Assembly: GCA_002257025.1 (NCBI GenBank)
Contig: NCHA01000005.1
Span: forward strand, 186,001 to 250,000
From: Sphingobacteriales bacterium 16-39-50
Lineage (GTDB): Bacteria > Bacteroidota > Bacteroidia > Sphingobacteriales > Sphingobacteriaceae
Direction: 5' to 3'
DNA length: 64,000 nt
A program made the translations under genes and the position numbers. Shown here one piece after another: positions 16,438 through 25,591 of the stretch. The number at the start of each line of letters is the position of its first letter. Within the stretch, counting starts at the first letter, position 1. The notes under the pieces were generated by a model. The model was not told the DNA's origin. It saw nothing but the letters and a program-made list of their open reading frames with translations, and searched no databases.

Positions 16438-17919
16438 TTAATACCCGGGGTTTTGTTTAAGCTTAGGGTTTAAACTCAAAGTTGATTCTGAAAGAGGGAA
16501 GAGCAATAAATGAGTTTGAGTTGCCCTGCTTTTGAGAGAAGGAACCAATTCAAAGACTTTACCAAATCTTATCAAATCCCACCAGCGCTTTCCTTCATAA
16601 GTTAGTTCCAGAAGTCTCTCCTTCAGAATTGCTTCATCATTTTGTGCTGCACTTCCACTAATGAAAACATGACTGCTGAAATTGGCACCATAAGCCCGTG
16701 CTCTAACCAAGTTGATTTCAGTGGCAGGATCCTGGCCTAAAGCATTTTTAGCCTCGGCTTTCATTAATAAAATATCTGCATACCTATATAGAACGATATC
16801 ATCTGCAAACAATCTTGATCCGCCCGCATTAACAAATCCTCTGTACTTGGTTGAATATGACATATAAAAAGTTTTTGCCCCTGTAGCCGGATTTGTTGTA
16901 AACACCTCATAAAATGTTCCAAGTCTGCGTTGATCATCCATATCAAACTGTGCCCGAGCCAAATTAGAAATAGCAATACTAGGAGTTCCAGCAAGAGCCC
17001 CCATAAAATCACGTGAAGCAGCATCAATGTTTGGATTAAGATAAGTGGTGATCATATGTGACTGACTACCCCAATTACTTCCAGATTCCAGTTCCTGAAA
17101 CCTGATAGCCATAATAACTTCTTTGTTCCCCTTATTACTATAATTGAAAACACTTGTATAATTAGAAAGAAGTTGAACATCAGATGCCTGAATTGCATTA
17201 AGAGCGGTAAGAGCAGTGTTTAGATCTGCAGTTCCTCCACCCATTCTCTTGGCTGTCCATAAATATACATCTGCCTTTAGGGCATTTAAAGCGGGCAATG
17301 ACCACAAATTTCGTCCTGCAGGGAAATTACTATTAGGAAAAAGCTTTGCAGCCTGATCGATATCCTGTTTTATGAGCTTGAACACATCCTCTTTAGAAGA
17401 CCTTGCAGTTTGAGTAACATCAGCTCCAAATTGTTCTGTCGGCTCAGTAACCAGATTAAGATCTCCCCAGCTCCTGGATAAAACAAAGTATACATAAGCT
17501 CTCATGGCATAAGCCTGTGCCAGAACATTGTTCTTCTTTTCAGCAGATGAAAAAGTAATTTTTGGAACATATTTCAAAATTGAATTTGCATCATGCAAAA
17601 TGCTATAGAAACCCAGCCAGTCAGGCCCCGGATTACTGGCATCAATTACATTCTCCCAATATTTATTGGGACCGGTTGACAAACTGGGGCCTAATGTCTC
17701 ACTCCTTGCTTCACCAAGGTAAAGCAAGTTAAAGTTTTGAGCCTGAGCCCTTAATCTCACATACATTCCGTTCAATGCACCCTGGGCATCATCTTCACTT
17801 TTCCAGAAAGATGCATTGGAAATCAGGCTTATTGGTTCTATTGATAACTCCTTTGTACAGGAAGTTACCATTAAGAGAACGAGGAATAAGCCTGCAATTA
17901 GTTTATTTGATCTTTTCAT
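16438..17919 (-). CDS. susD: SusD/RagB family outer-membrane glycan-binding lipoprotein
   Basis: A 493-residue SusD homolog. The N-terminus has a lipoprotein signal ending VTSC, with Cys21 as lipid anchor. It then has the TPR-rich SusD core: ISNASFWKSEDDAQGALNGMY, AMRAYVYFVLSRSWGD and LKADVYLWTAKRMGG. The C-terminal RYADILLMKAEAKNALGQ, RLLELTYEGKRWWDLIRFGKV and a final LKQNPGY are hallmarks of the family. It forms the lid on the SusC barrel at the cell surface and captures oligosaccharide. It lies 20 bp downstream of susC, in the standard order. A broken copy of its 3' end lies at 13440-13531. Confidence 0.95.
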   Translation of the reverse strand: MKRSNKLIAGLFLVLLMVTSCTKELSIEPISLISNASFWKSEDDAQGALNGMYVRLRAQAQNFNLLYLGEARSETLGPSLSTGPNKYWENVIDASNPGPDWLGFYSILHDANSILKYVPKITFSSAEKKNNVLAQAYAMRAYVYFVLSRSWGDLNLVTEPTEQFGADVTQTARSSKEDVFKLIKQDIDQAAKLFPNSNFPAGRNLWSLPALNALKADVYLWTAKRMGGGTADLNTALTALNAIQASDVQLLSNYTSVFNYSNKGNKEVIMAIRFQELESGSNWGSQSHMITTYLNPNIDAASRDFMGALAGTPSIAISNLARAQFDMDDQRRLGTFYEVFTTNPATGAKTFYMSYSTKYRGFVNAGGSRLFADDIVLYRYADILLMKAEAKNALGQDPATEINLVRARAYGANFSSHVFISGSAAQNDEAILKERLLELTYEGKRWWDLIRFGKVFELVPSLKSRATQTHLLLFPLSESTLSLNPKLKQNPGY

Positions 17920-17939
17920 GATTGTATTTCTTATGAATA

Positions 17940-20900
17940 TTAAAACGAAATATTGGCACCAACAATTAAGTTTCTTGGTATAGGATAATTTCCATTGTCC
18001 TGACGACCAACTTCAGGGCTAAGTCCCTTATAAGCTGTAAAATAGTGCAGATTATTCCCGGTTAAATAAATCCTTGAGGAATTTATCTTAACCTTTTGAA
18101 GCAATTTGGCCGGCAAATTATAAGACAAGGTTACCTCTCTTAGCGCAAGATAATCGCCCTTTTCGTAATATTCTGAGTTACCTCTAGCAATATTTAATTG
18201 GCCCTGCTGATCTGCCCAATAATATCTTGGCACGTTCGTAATATCGCCCTGCTTTTGCCATGAACTAAGTACCCCAGTGTTTACGTGTCCAAACGCTCCA
18301 TACTGAGCAAGTTGCTCTGCTCTGGACCAATTGTAAATGGTATGACCGGTTGCATAATCCAGTCGGATTCCCAGATTAAAATTTTTATAAGTAAGCGTAT
18401 TTGAAAAGCCGCCTGTCCAGATAGGATAAGGATTACCCATGTATACACGATCTCTAGCATCTATGATTTTATTGTTGTCAAGATCCTGCCAGTTAACATC
18501 CCCTCCGTACTTTGATTTATCAGCGCCCGCAACTATCATATCCATGGGGCCCGCTGCTGCTTCAGCATCTGTTGAATAAACACCTACCTGTTTGTAAGCA
18601 TACCAGTCTCCAATATTCCCACCTTCCTGCAAACCACCCAACCATGCATAATCACCCCGGGTCGCATCCCAAACATAAAATCCTCCAACACGGTTATTTT
18701 CAGTTCCATTCTCAGGAAGCTTCAGTATTTTATTTTTATTTCTTGCAATATTAAAGGCAACATTCCATTTAAAAGCTGAAGCCGCCGGTAAAACCTGCGC
18801 ATTTAGTTCAAGCTCAAGCCCTTTATTCTCTAAAGATCCATAATTGGTAAAAACACTTGAAAAACCAGTAGCTTGTGGTAGTACCAAAGAAGTTAGCAGA
18901 TTTTCAGTTTCGCGTCTGTAAACATCAAATATAATTCCTAATCTTTGATCGAAAAGCCCTAAGTCCAGACCAAAGTCAAAGGTCTTGGATTGCTCCCACT
19001 GAAGATTCTGGTTCGCTAATACAGTGTTCTGTATAGCTGCATTGCCCCCATATCTCGATCCTACGGCGTACTGCCCTTGTGCCTGATATGCTCCAAGCCC
19101 GCTCAGATTACCATTAACTCCATAACTTCCCCTTAATTTTAACTGCAGAAGATTCTCTGGGAAGATTTTCCAGAATTTTTCCTTATCCACATTCCAGCCC
19201 AAAGAAATTCCGGGAAAAAATCCCCATTTATTGGTATCACCTAACTTCGAGGCACCATCATACCGACCATTAAGCGATATCAGGTACTTTTGCTTATAAT
19301 CATAATTCACCCTTGAGAAATATCCCAATATCAACTCTTCAGATTCAGACCCACTGACACTAACTGGCTCTGAAGCCGCATTTAAAGTTGGAATCAAATC
19401 TGTAGATGCCCCCCTTCCGCTTGCACTCAAGGCAGAACTTTTCGTTTCGAAATAAGAAAAACCAGCCATTGCCTCAATATTATGATTCTGCATAATAGAT
19501 TTTCTGTAAGAGAATACTGCATCAGCCTGCTTTTGTTTATACTTGGAATAGGACCCTGAGGATGAACGCGTCGTGTTAAAAGCAGTAGTTGAGGTCCATA
19601 AACTCTTTTGAAACGATCTGCTATCAGAATCTATCTCATAAACAGAGACCTGTGGATCAAAAGATAAGCCGGGCAATATTTCCCAATGACCACCAACAGA
19701 TAGTGTCAGATTATCAAGACTATTCTGTTGATCCATCCTGCTAAGTCGATATGGAGGACTTGTAAAATAATCCCCAGGTGCAAGAGTCCCATCTTCAAAT
19801 TTGTATTTCAAAGTCGGTGGAGCAGCATGACTTCTATCCCATGGCCAGGCATCTCCCTGATGAGCTGAATTTGAATACAACAATCTACCAAAGAGACTAA
19901 TATTATCCTTTACCTTGATATCTCCATCAATATCCAAAGAAAGCCTTTGATAATCTGTACCAATGGCTATACCATCATTATCAAGTATACCCGCTCCAAC
20001 ATTGAAGGTTGATTTCTTGGTTCCACCTCGTGCAGATATATAATGATTTTGTGCCATTCCCGTTCTGAATAAAATATCCTGCCAATCTTCTCCCTTAAAC
20101 AATATTGTTTTAGTAGGATCAAGAGGATCCTGTATAGTACCCCAGCCTGGCTGACCTACCTTGTGCTGATTAGTCGCCGACAAATACTGAGTAGTATATG
20201 GGGTAGCATTAGTTAGATCATTTCCGGTTCCTCCAGGAGTAAGGCCGGTTAAAAGGCTTCTTCTTGCCGGTATTTTCCTGGCAAGAGCCTCTACCCCTAA
20301 TCTGAAGAATTTGACATAATCGGCAGGATTAACAAATTCATACTTATTGTTCAGATCAGCACTCGTTAATCCGAAGGTGTAATTAAATTGTGTCTTATCT
20401 GCAACACCCGACTTAGTAGTCACAATGACTACCCCGTTGGACCCTCTGGCACCATAAATGGCGGTTGCGGCAGCATCTTTCAAAACCTGCATACTTTCAA
20501 CATCATCTGCAGATATATCATTGAGTTGTGGTCTGATTACTCCATCCACAATATACAAAGGAGCAGCGCCATTGGGGTTATTAATAGAGGTACCTCCCCT
20601 GACAATAACCTGAGGAGCAGAACCCGGCTGGCCGGAAGGAGTCTGAACACGCACACCGGCAAGGGTTCCTTGCATAGCTGTAGCAAGATTAGTGTAAGGC
20701 ACGTTCTCAAGCACCTTTTTATCAAGCTTGGAAATTGAGGTGGTAACAGCATCACGGGACTGAGTTCCGTAACCAATCACTAGTACTTCGTCCAATCTTG
20801 CTACATCCTCCCTTAAACTAACATTTATGGAAGATCTGCTATCTACAGAAACTTCCTGGGACTGGAAACCAAGAAAGCTTATAACAAGAACATTACTACC

Positions 20901-21167
20901 TTCAGGAACATTAATTGTAAACTTTCCATCAACATCGGTAACCGTACCCAGATTACTCCCTTTGACTTTTACACTTACCCCTGGTAATGGAATCTCATTT
21001 TGATCCTTGACTATTCCGGTAACGGTCTTAGGAGGGAGACCTAATTCTGATCTTGTACTTACTGATCCCTCAGCAAATGTAACCGATGAGATTAAACAGA
21101 AGACGAGTAATAATATATTACAGCATCTTCCATTTATCCCATAAAATTTGGTAAAAGATAGTTTCAT
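17940..21167 (-). CDS. susC: SusC/RagA family TonB-dependent outer-membrane transporter
   Basis: A 1075-residue SusC. In order it has a signal peptide (about 1-32), a carboxypeptidase-regulatory-like domain (VTGIVKDQNEIPLPGVSVKV, about 48-125), a TonB box and plug domain (DEVLVIGYGTQSRDAVTTS, then VIVRGGTSI and PLYIVDGV), and the beta-barrel ending in LIVGANISF. It imports glycan fragments presented by SusD, using TonB energy. The paired susD follows by 20 bp. The 447-bp region upstream should hold the operon promoter. No anti-sigma/ECF pair or hybrid two-component regulator is visible nearby, so how it is controlled remains open. Confidence 0.95.
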   Translation of the reverse strand: MKLSFTKFYGINGRCCNILLLVFCLISSVTFAEGSVSTRSELGLPPKTVTGIVKDQNEIPLPGVSVKVKGSNLGTVTDVDGKFTINVPEGSNVLVISFLGFQSQEVSVDSRSSINVSLREDVARLDEVLVIGYGTQSRDAVTTSISKLDKKVLENVPYTNLATAMQGTLAGVRVQTPSGQPGSAPQVIVRGGTSINNPNGAAPLYIVDGVIRPQLNDISADDVESMQVLKDAAATAIYGARGSNGVVIVTTKSGVADKTQFNYTFGLTSADLNNKYEFVNPADYVKFFRLGVEALARKIPARRSLLTGLTPGGTGNDLTNATPYTTQYLSATNQHKVGQPGWGTIQDPLDPTKTILFKGEDWQDILFRTGMAQNHYISARGGTKKSTFNVGAGILDNDGIAIGTDYQRLSLDIDGDIKVKDNISLFGRLLYSNSAHQGDAWPWDRSHAAPPTLKYKFEDGTLAPGDYFTSPPYRLSRMDQQNSLDNLTLSVGGHWEILPGLSFDPQVSVYEIDSDSRSFQKSLWTSTTAFNTTRSSSGSYSKYKQKQADAVFSYRKSIMQNHNIEAMAGFSYFETKSSALSASGRGASTDLIPTLNAASEPVSVSGSESEELILGYFSRVNYDYKQKYLISLNGRYDGASKLGDTNKWGFFPGISLGWNVDKEKFWKIFPENLLQLKLRGSYGVNGNLSGLGAYQAQGQYAVGSRYGGNAAIQNTVLANQNLQWEQSKTFDFGLDLGLFDQRLGIIFDVYRRETENLLTSLVLPQATGFSSVFTNYGSLENKGLELELNAQVLPAASAFKWNVAFNIARNKNKILKLPENGTENNRVGGFYVWDATRGDYAWLGGLQEGGNIGDWYAYKQVGVYSTDAEAAAGPMDMIVAGADKSKYGGDVNWQDLDNNKIIDARDRVYMGNPYPIWTGGFSNTLTYKNFNLGIRLDYATGHTIYNWSRAEQLAQYGAFGHVNTGVLSSWQKQGDITNVPRYYWADQQGQLNIARGNSEYYEKGDYLALREVTLSYNLPAKLLQKVKINSSRIYLTGNNLHYFTAYKGLSPEVGRQDNGNYPIPRNLIVGANISF

Positions 21168-21614
21168 AATTTGTTTGATTTAATAATTTAACCCTGTGTA
21201 AATAAAGTATTTGCATTAAGCACAATATAAAACTACCCCTTAAAAAAAGACATTTCAACTACTATTGAACTGATTTATAACACTTTTTTTCAGCATTTAT
21301 GGATAATGAATAAAAGTGTCAGTAAGCAGAAAATTAGAGTCATTTAACCAGCTTAATCTCCCAGGAATGGCCTAGATATAAATTCATTTAAGTAAAAAAG
21401 ATGAGGTAAGCTGAGGTGCTGCGAACATAATTTTCCGATCCTATAATTAGGTCGGCTATTGGTCAATTCCAATGTTCCGGGGTTGTATCAAGTCAGCTGT
21501 TCCATAGATTCTGAAAAGGATATTGCACAGCTTATATCAATGATGACACATACAAAACAGGGGAGGGGAATTTTAATTATTCCCCTCCCCTGTTAAAATT
21601 ATATTTTATTTGTC
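21168..21614. promoter_or_regulatory. Upstream region of susC with a terminator for the HpcH/HpaI gene
   Basis: This 447-bp gap precedes susC on the minus strand and follows the aldolase gene. It must contain the susC promoter if susC is not co-transcribed from 22.4 kb. Apart from the perfect hairpin at 21556-21594 I see no gene, and no clear TTTG-N19-TAnnTTTG promoter pair could be fixed by eye. Confidence 0.45.
21556..21594 (-). terminator. Rho-independent-type hairpin after the HpcH/HpaI aldolase gene
   Basis: Arms 21556-21570 and 21580-21594 are a perfect 15-bp inverted repeat (AACAGGGGAGGGGAA) with a 9-nt loop. Read on the minus strand, the hairpin follows the aldolase stop by about 20 bp and is followed by TTTTGTA. 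This is the expected layout of an intrinsic terminator separating the aldolase from susC. Confidence 0.65.
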
Positions 21615-22430
21615 TTAGTAAGGCTTTCCAGGAGGCGGAGAAGATAATAATGTTCCTGGAACTGATTTGCCGAATCTTTCGATCAAATTCTTACAATATC
21701 CACTCAAACCTACAATATCTGCCCCAACATTTACAAAGCCATATCCCATTTCCAGGAAACTGTCAAGACTATCGATACCACCTGATGTGGCAGCGAATTT
21801 TCCATATTTATTTGCAACTGATGCAACAAGTTTACGGGCTTCTATAAGTCTTGGATGATCCCATTCTCCCGGGGCTCCAATACCCTGACTGAAGTCTCCG
21901 GGCCCAAAAAACAACATATCAACACCATCCAATGCAGCAATAGCTTCAATATCAGGCAAAACCTCCGGATCTTCAATCTGAAGCACCAGGAATTTTTGTG
22001 TATTTGAATCCTTCAGGTAATCCCCAAAATCCATATTGGTATAAGCTCCATCTGCACTGCCACCATCTATTGCCCTACGGCCAATCGGATGGAAACGAGT
22101 CATTTGAATTACCTGTTTAGCTTCTTCAAGATTCATGATATGCGGCACCATAATCCCTGTTGCATCCATTTCAAGGGGTTTAACATATCCACTATAACTG
22201 CCGCGGGGGACACGTACCATTACGTCTACATTATGAGCTTTTGCAGCCCATATCTGCGAATTTAATACTGACCAATCCTGAGCCAGATGTTCCTGGTCTA
22301 TCCATAAACAGTCGAAACCAGCCATAGAGGCTATTTCAGCTGCTTGTCCATCACCAAAGTTCACCTTTAAACAACTAGCGGCACTTCCCGATCTAAGTTT
22401 TGCCAATACGCGGCTTTCTCTCATTCTCAT
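21615..22430 (-). CDS. HpcH/HpaI aldolase/citrate lyase family protein
   Basis: A class II pyruvate aldolase of about 271 residues, counted from the Met at 22430 (MRMRESRVLAKLRSG), where family similarity begins. The frame is open to an upstream Met at 22502, but those 24 extra residues look unrelated. Seen motifs are FDCLWIDQEHL (catalytic His), VMVRVPRG (Arg), LQIEDPEVL (metal Glu) and FFGPGDFSQGIG (metal Asp). Such enzymes split 2-keto-3-deoxy sugar acids into pyruvate and an aldehyde. With the DapA-type aldolase and SDR this argues that the locus feeds on a sugar acid or a sugar oxidised to one. A strong terminator follows. Confidence 0.88.
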   Translation of the reverse strand: MRMRESRVLAKLRSGSAASCLKVNFGDGQAAEIASMAGFDCLWIDQEHLAQDWSVLNSQIWAAKAHNVDVMVRVPRGSYSGYVKPLEMDATGIMVPHIMNLEEAKQVIQMTRFHPIGRRAIDGGSADGAYTNMDFGDYLKDSNTQKFLVLQIEDPEVLPDIEAIAALDGVDMLFFGPGDFSQGIGAPGEWDHPRLIEARKLVASVANKYGKFAATSGGIDSLDSFLEMGYGFVNVGADIVGLSGYCKNLIERFGKSVPGTLLSSPPPGKPY

Positions 22431-22578
22431 AAATATCTTAATTATTATTGTCAGTAAATTATTTTCAGCATCGGTGAGGATGAAGCTCCCCGATCTGCTC
22501 ATTTATCAGTAAAACAATCATAAAAGTTATGTTACTGATATTAATTTAACGATTTGATACGAAAGCGACCCCAATGAA

Positions 22579-23844
22579 CTACTTTTTTGAAGACTTTTCT
22601 ACGTCTCGTTTTACCAGATATAAAAGCCCTGCACAAATTAGCATAGTAAATGCCGCAATTTTAAACTGAAGCGCCATATCGATATCCGCATCACGAAGTA
22701 GTCCACTCAAATAAATTCCAACGCCTCCTACAATACAACTGAACAAATTGAGCGTACCATAGCCAGTTGCGATATAACGTTTATCAGCCACCATACATAA
22801 TATAGGCATCAGATTTGTATCACTGAAATACCGGGTAAAACCATAGGTCATAAAACCTGCTATTGCAATATAATATATGCTGGTTGAGCTGGCAACAAAG
22901 ACGCCAGGTGCAGCTATGCAAAGCCCCAATATAGGCACCAGTATGCGTGAGGCATCACTTTTCTTACTCCACCTATCTGCAAGATATCCTCCAACTAAAA
23001 CCCCTGCAATACCCAGAGGATAGAAATAACCTGTGGCATATAGGCCAGAATTTGTCTGAGATAAATTAAAATGTTCTTTATAATATGTAGGAAGCCAACC
23101 AATAATCATCCAGCCAACTAATCCGATGAAACTCCAGAATATTAAAAGAAGGATAAACGACTTTTTGGAAAAAAGATCTTTCATACCTGAAACGAAACTC
23201 AAACCCTCTGAATCGTTATGCGTTTTTAGTGAATCAATATCAGACTTTGAATCACGCAAAAGGAAGAATAGTACGAATGAATAAACTACCCCTATTATAC
23301 CAAAAATAATAAAAGCATCATGCCATTGATTCTTCTCGGCTATTAAGCCTCCCAAAAAACCTAAACTCGATCCAAGCATCATTCCTGTCATATGAATTCC
23401 AACAGCCATTGATCGGGTACTCCCTTTATGGTAATCGGTTATGAGTGCAAGTGCGGCAGGAATGTAGCAGGCTTCACTAATTCCCATAAGAGCTCTTGTG
23501 ATGATTAATTCTTCATAAGTTGTGGCATATGCGGTTAACCAGGTAACCCCCGACCACACAAAAATACTGATGATAATCATCCGGCTTCTGCTGAAACGAT
23601 CTGCAAGATATCCGACGAAAGGGCTCAGCAAACCATATACCCATAAAAAAACTGAGGTCAGTAATCCGAACTGGGCGTCTGTCATTGGGATAGATTGAGT
23701 AATTGATTCACGCATTGTCGTGATCATTATACGATCCAGATAATTCAGCGCCCCTACAAAGAAAAGTAGCCCAACTACGAGCCAGGCCGTAAAAAGAGAT
23801 TCCTTGTTTCTGCTTGGAATTAGTTTATTTAGGGATACTGCCAT
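22579..23844 (-). CDS. MFS transporter (anion:cation symporter-like)
   Basis: A 421-residue inner-membrane carrier with about 12 hydrophobic segments. The motif between TM2 and TM3 is GYLADRFSRSRMI, the MFS motif A. TM4 and TM5 carry the RALMGISEACYIPAALALITDY pattern seen in sugar-acid and organic-anion symporters of the ACS (hexuronate/glucarate) type. It probably imports the monosaccharide or sugar acid released in the periplasm by the locus enzymes. It precedes the aldolase gene by about 150 bp on the same strand and may share its promoter. Confidence 0.9.
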   Translation of the reverse strand: MAVSLNKLIPSRNKESLFTAWLVVGLLFFVGALNYLDRIMITTMRESITQSIPMTDAQFGLLTSVFLWVYGLLSPFVGYLADRFSRSRMIIISIFVWSGVTWLTAYATTYEELIITRALMGISEACYIPAALALITDYHKGSTRSMAVGIHMTGMMLGSSLGFLGGLIAEKNQWHDAFIIFGIIGVVYSFVLFFLLRDSKSDIDSLKTHNDSEGLSFVSGMKDLFSKKSFILLLIFWSFIGLVGWMIIGWLPTYYKEHFNLSQTNSGLYATGYFYPLGIAGVLVGGYLADRWSKKSDASRILVPILGLCIAAPGVFVASSTSIYYIAIAGFMTYGFTRYFSDTNLMPILCMVADKRYIATGYGTLNLFSCIVGGVGIYLSGLLRDADIDMALQFKIAAFTMLICAGLLYLVKRDVEKSSKK

Positions 23845-24374
23845 AAAAGCGTTCTTATGAATTTGATTAATTCAAATGTATCTCTTATGAATATTAAATA
23901 ATACCGTTTTATTTTACAATCATGACGCTATTTTCATTTTACAATCTTACATATAACAAATTAGCTTTCAGGACAAAACGACCTGTTAGACCAATTCTTG
24001 CAGGTATTTATAGAGTCAATAAGCTATTATTTGACCGAAAGAATCAATAAAGTGGAGAATCAAAGAATAATTCAATAAAAGCCTATTTTAGAGTATTATT
24101 GGATATAATTTAATTAGAATGCAAAATAATTTTAACAAGAGGGGGGAGACTTGCATACATACCCGGCGAAGTACAAGAAAGGTTCTTTTTCACTTCCCAG
24201 ATGTGACTGACGATTCTCTTTCGATCACCTATTTGTGACTTTGTAAGCCGGGGTCACTGTTTAGTTTAGCGTCTCTGACTTTAGATTTTCCAATCAAAAA
24301 GGGTCTCCTATCTCCTCATACTCCTTAAGGGACTATTTTAATCCCTGTTCCAAAAACCCCTTCCCAACCCATCA
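23845..24374. other. 530-bp intergenic region, left edge of the accessory island
   Basis: No gene or strong repeat is seen. The right part of this AT-rich stretch lies 3' of the XRE-type gene and includes a weak hairpin (AGGGA and TCCCT arms around 24328-24346). The left part is the upstream region of the MFS gene. No tRNA or attachment-site duplication was recognised. Confidence 0.4.
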
Positions 24375-24860
24375 TCAAATCCCCTCCTTATCCTCACCCG
24401 AAAATTGCCCATTCTGAACCTTCACCTCAACACGCATCACAGAAAAATAGTGGAAAAAGAAGACACCAAGCCCGAGAATAGTAGACCATAACAGCTTTGA
24501 ATCGAGTGATTTTAGCTCAGCCCCATCAATAACACCACGGCTCATATCCCACCAGGCAGACAGAAGCAGAATAATATAGCCGATCTGCCCTCTATGGTTA
24601 AGTATAGCAATAGTCCGGTTGGTTTTACCAATGCCATTAAATTCATCTGCATACCAACTGGTTGAGATTAAGTCTTTGGGCCTGAAACTGAGGATTTCTG
24701 CCAGTTTATTGATCATTTCATTATCCGGCTGATCAGCATTGTATTCGATTTTAGAATAGGTACCCTGCGACATATTAAGGTCTTTTGCCATGGCCTCCTG
24801 GGTATAACCTCTGTAATTGCGCATCATGCGGAGATTTTCTCCAAAGTGGAAATTTTTCAT
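24375..24860 (-). CDS. XRE-type HTH regulator with C-terminal membrane segments
   Basis: A 161-residue protein. Residues about 8-65 are a Cro/CI-type helix-turn-helix (GENLRMMRNYRGYTQEAMAK, DLNMSQGTYSKIE). The C-terminal half has two hydrophobic segments (GQIGYIILLLSAWW at about 90-104 and LWSTILGLGVFFFHYFSVM at about 124-142), which would anchor it in the inner membrane. This architecture recurs in Bacteroidota. Target and signal are unknown. It is divergent from the small HTH gene at 25280, with a 419-bp gap that may contain its operator. Confidence 0.82.
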   Translation of the reverse strand: MKNFHFGENLRMMRNYRGYTQEAMAKDLNMSQGTYSKIEYNADQPDNEMINKLAEILSFRPKDLISTSWYADEFNGIGKTNRTIAILNHRGQIGYIILLLSAWWDMSRGVIDGAELKSLDSKLLWSTILGLGVFFFHYFSVMRVEVKVQNGQFSGEDKEGI

Positions 24861-25279
24861 AGTTTGGGGATTTGGGGTAGATAATAGATGTTTAATTTTT
24901 AATTCACATAAGCACAGCGTTTTGTATACTAAAAATAATTAAACTGATATCCTTCTGCAATACCCTGTCCTTTACATGATTCGTCGCCGCAATTCAAAAA
25001 CCGGTTTCATAAGCAGTAAAATGCGGTTTTTGCTTGCCCCTAAATAAATCCCTAAACCAGAAATAAATCCCCAACAAAGCCTGATAATTATTTCGAGCCC
25101 TGATTACTTGCTTTTGCAGATTAATTGGGCACGCCGGCAAAGAAATTTCCTCGATTTAAAATTACCTCCACAGCGACCAGGAATTAATTATTTATTTGTC
25201 CATTTTGAGAAATTATTATTGCAATGAATAACATTTTCAGAGGTTTCAGTGCAATTTTATATCGATAAATCCTCAAATT
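24861..25279. promoter_or_regulatory. Divergent intergenic region between two HTH genes
   Basis: These 419 AT-rich bases lie between the XRE-type gene (minus) and the small HTH gene (plus), and so must hold two promoters. No clear palindrome or gene was found by eye. Bases around 25000-25100 contain short repeats of AAATAAATCCC (near 25040 and 25060). Confidence 0.4.
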
Positions 25280-25591
25280 GTGAACAAACTCGATCATCTC
25301 ATAAAGTCAATCGACCGGCTCGTGGAGCTGAATGAGGAGATGCTGCAGGAAATTCGGGGCTGTGGAACTGCTGAATTCAATCCTTCACAAAAGCTGAGGA
25401 AATCAAAACTTGATATTGAAACCCTTGGACAGCTCATCAATTCAAACCAAGTCATGGGAATACTCAATTTCAGCAAGAGCACCTTATCCCGTAATATTAA
25501 CTCAAAGATAATTACCCCTATCCGTATTGGAAAACGAAACTGGTTTGACCTTTCTCAGATCGAGGCCCTCAGGAATTATTTCCTGAAGTAA
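25280..25591 (+). CDS. Small helix-turn-helix (excisionase-type) DNA-binding protein
   Basis: A 103-residue protein with a GTG start at 25280. Residues about 1-28 look like a coiled coil (DRLVELNEEMLQEIRG). Residues about 48-103 form a MerR/excisionase-like HTH: VMGILNFSKSTLSRNINSK followed by IGKRNWFDLSQIEALRNYF. Such proteins are common in Bacteroidota mobile and accessory regions, where they act as excisionase or transcriptional cofactors. No integrase gene is visible nearby. It could act on the phased repeat array about 280 bp downstream; that link is inference. Confidence 0.75.
   Translation: MNKLDHLIKSIDRLVELNEEMLQEIRGCGTAEFNPSQKLRKSKLDIETLGQLINSNQVMGILNFSKSTLSRNINSKIITPIRIGKRNWFDLSQIEALRNYFLK

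Noticed and set aside
24375..25591. Toxin-antitoxin pair formed by the two HTH proteins
   Set aside because: The genes are divergent and 419 bp apart, both are DNA-binding types, and neither has a toxin fold.
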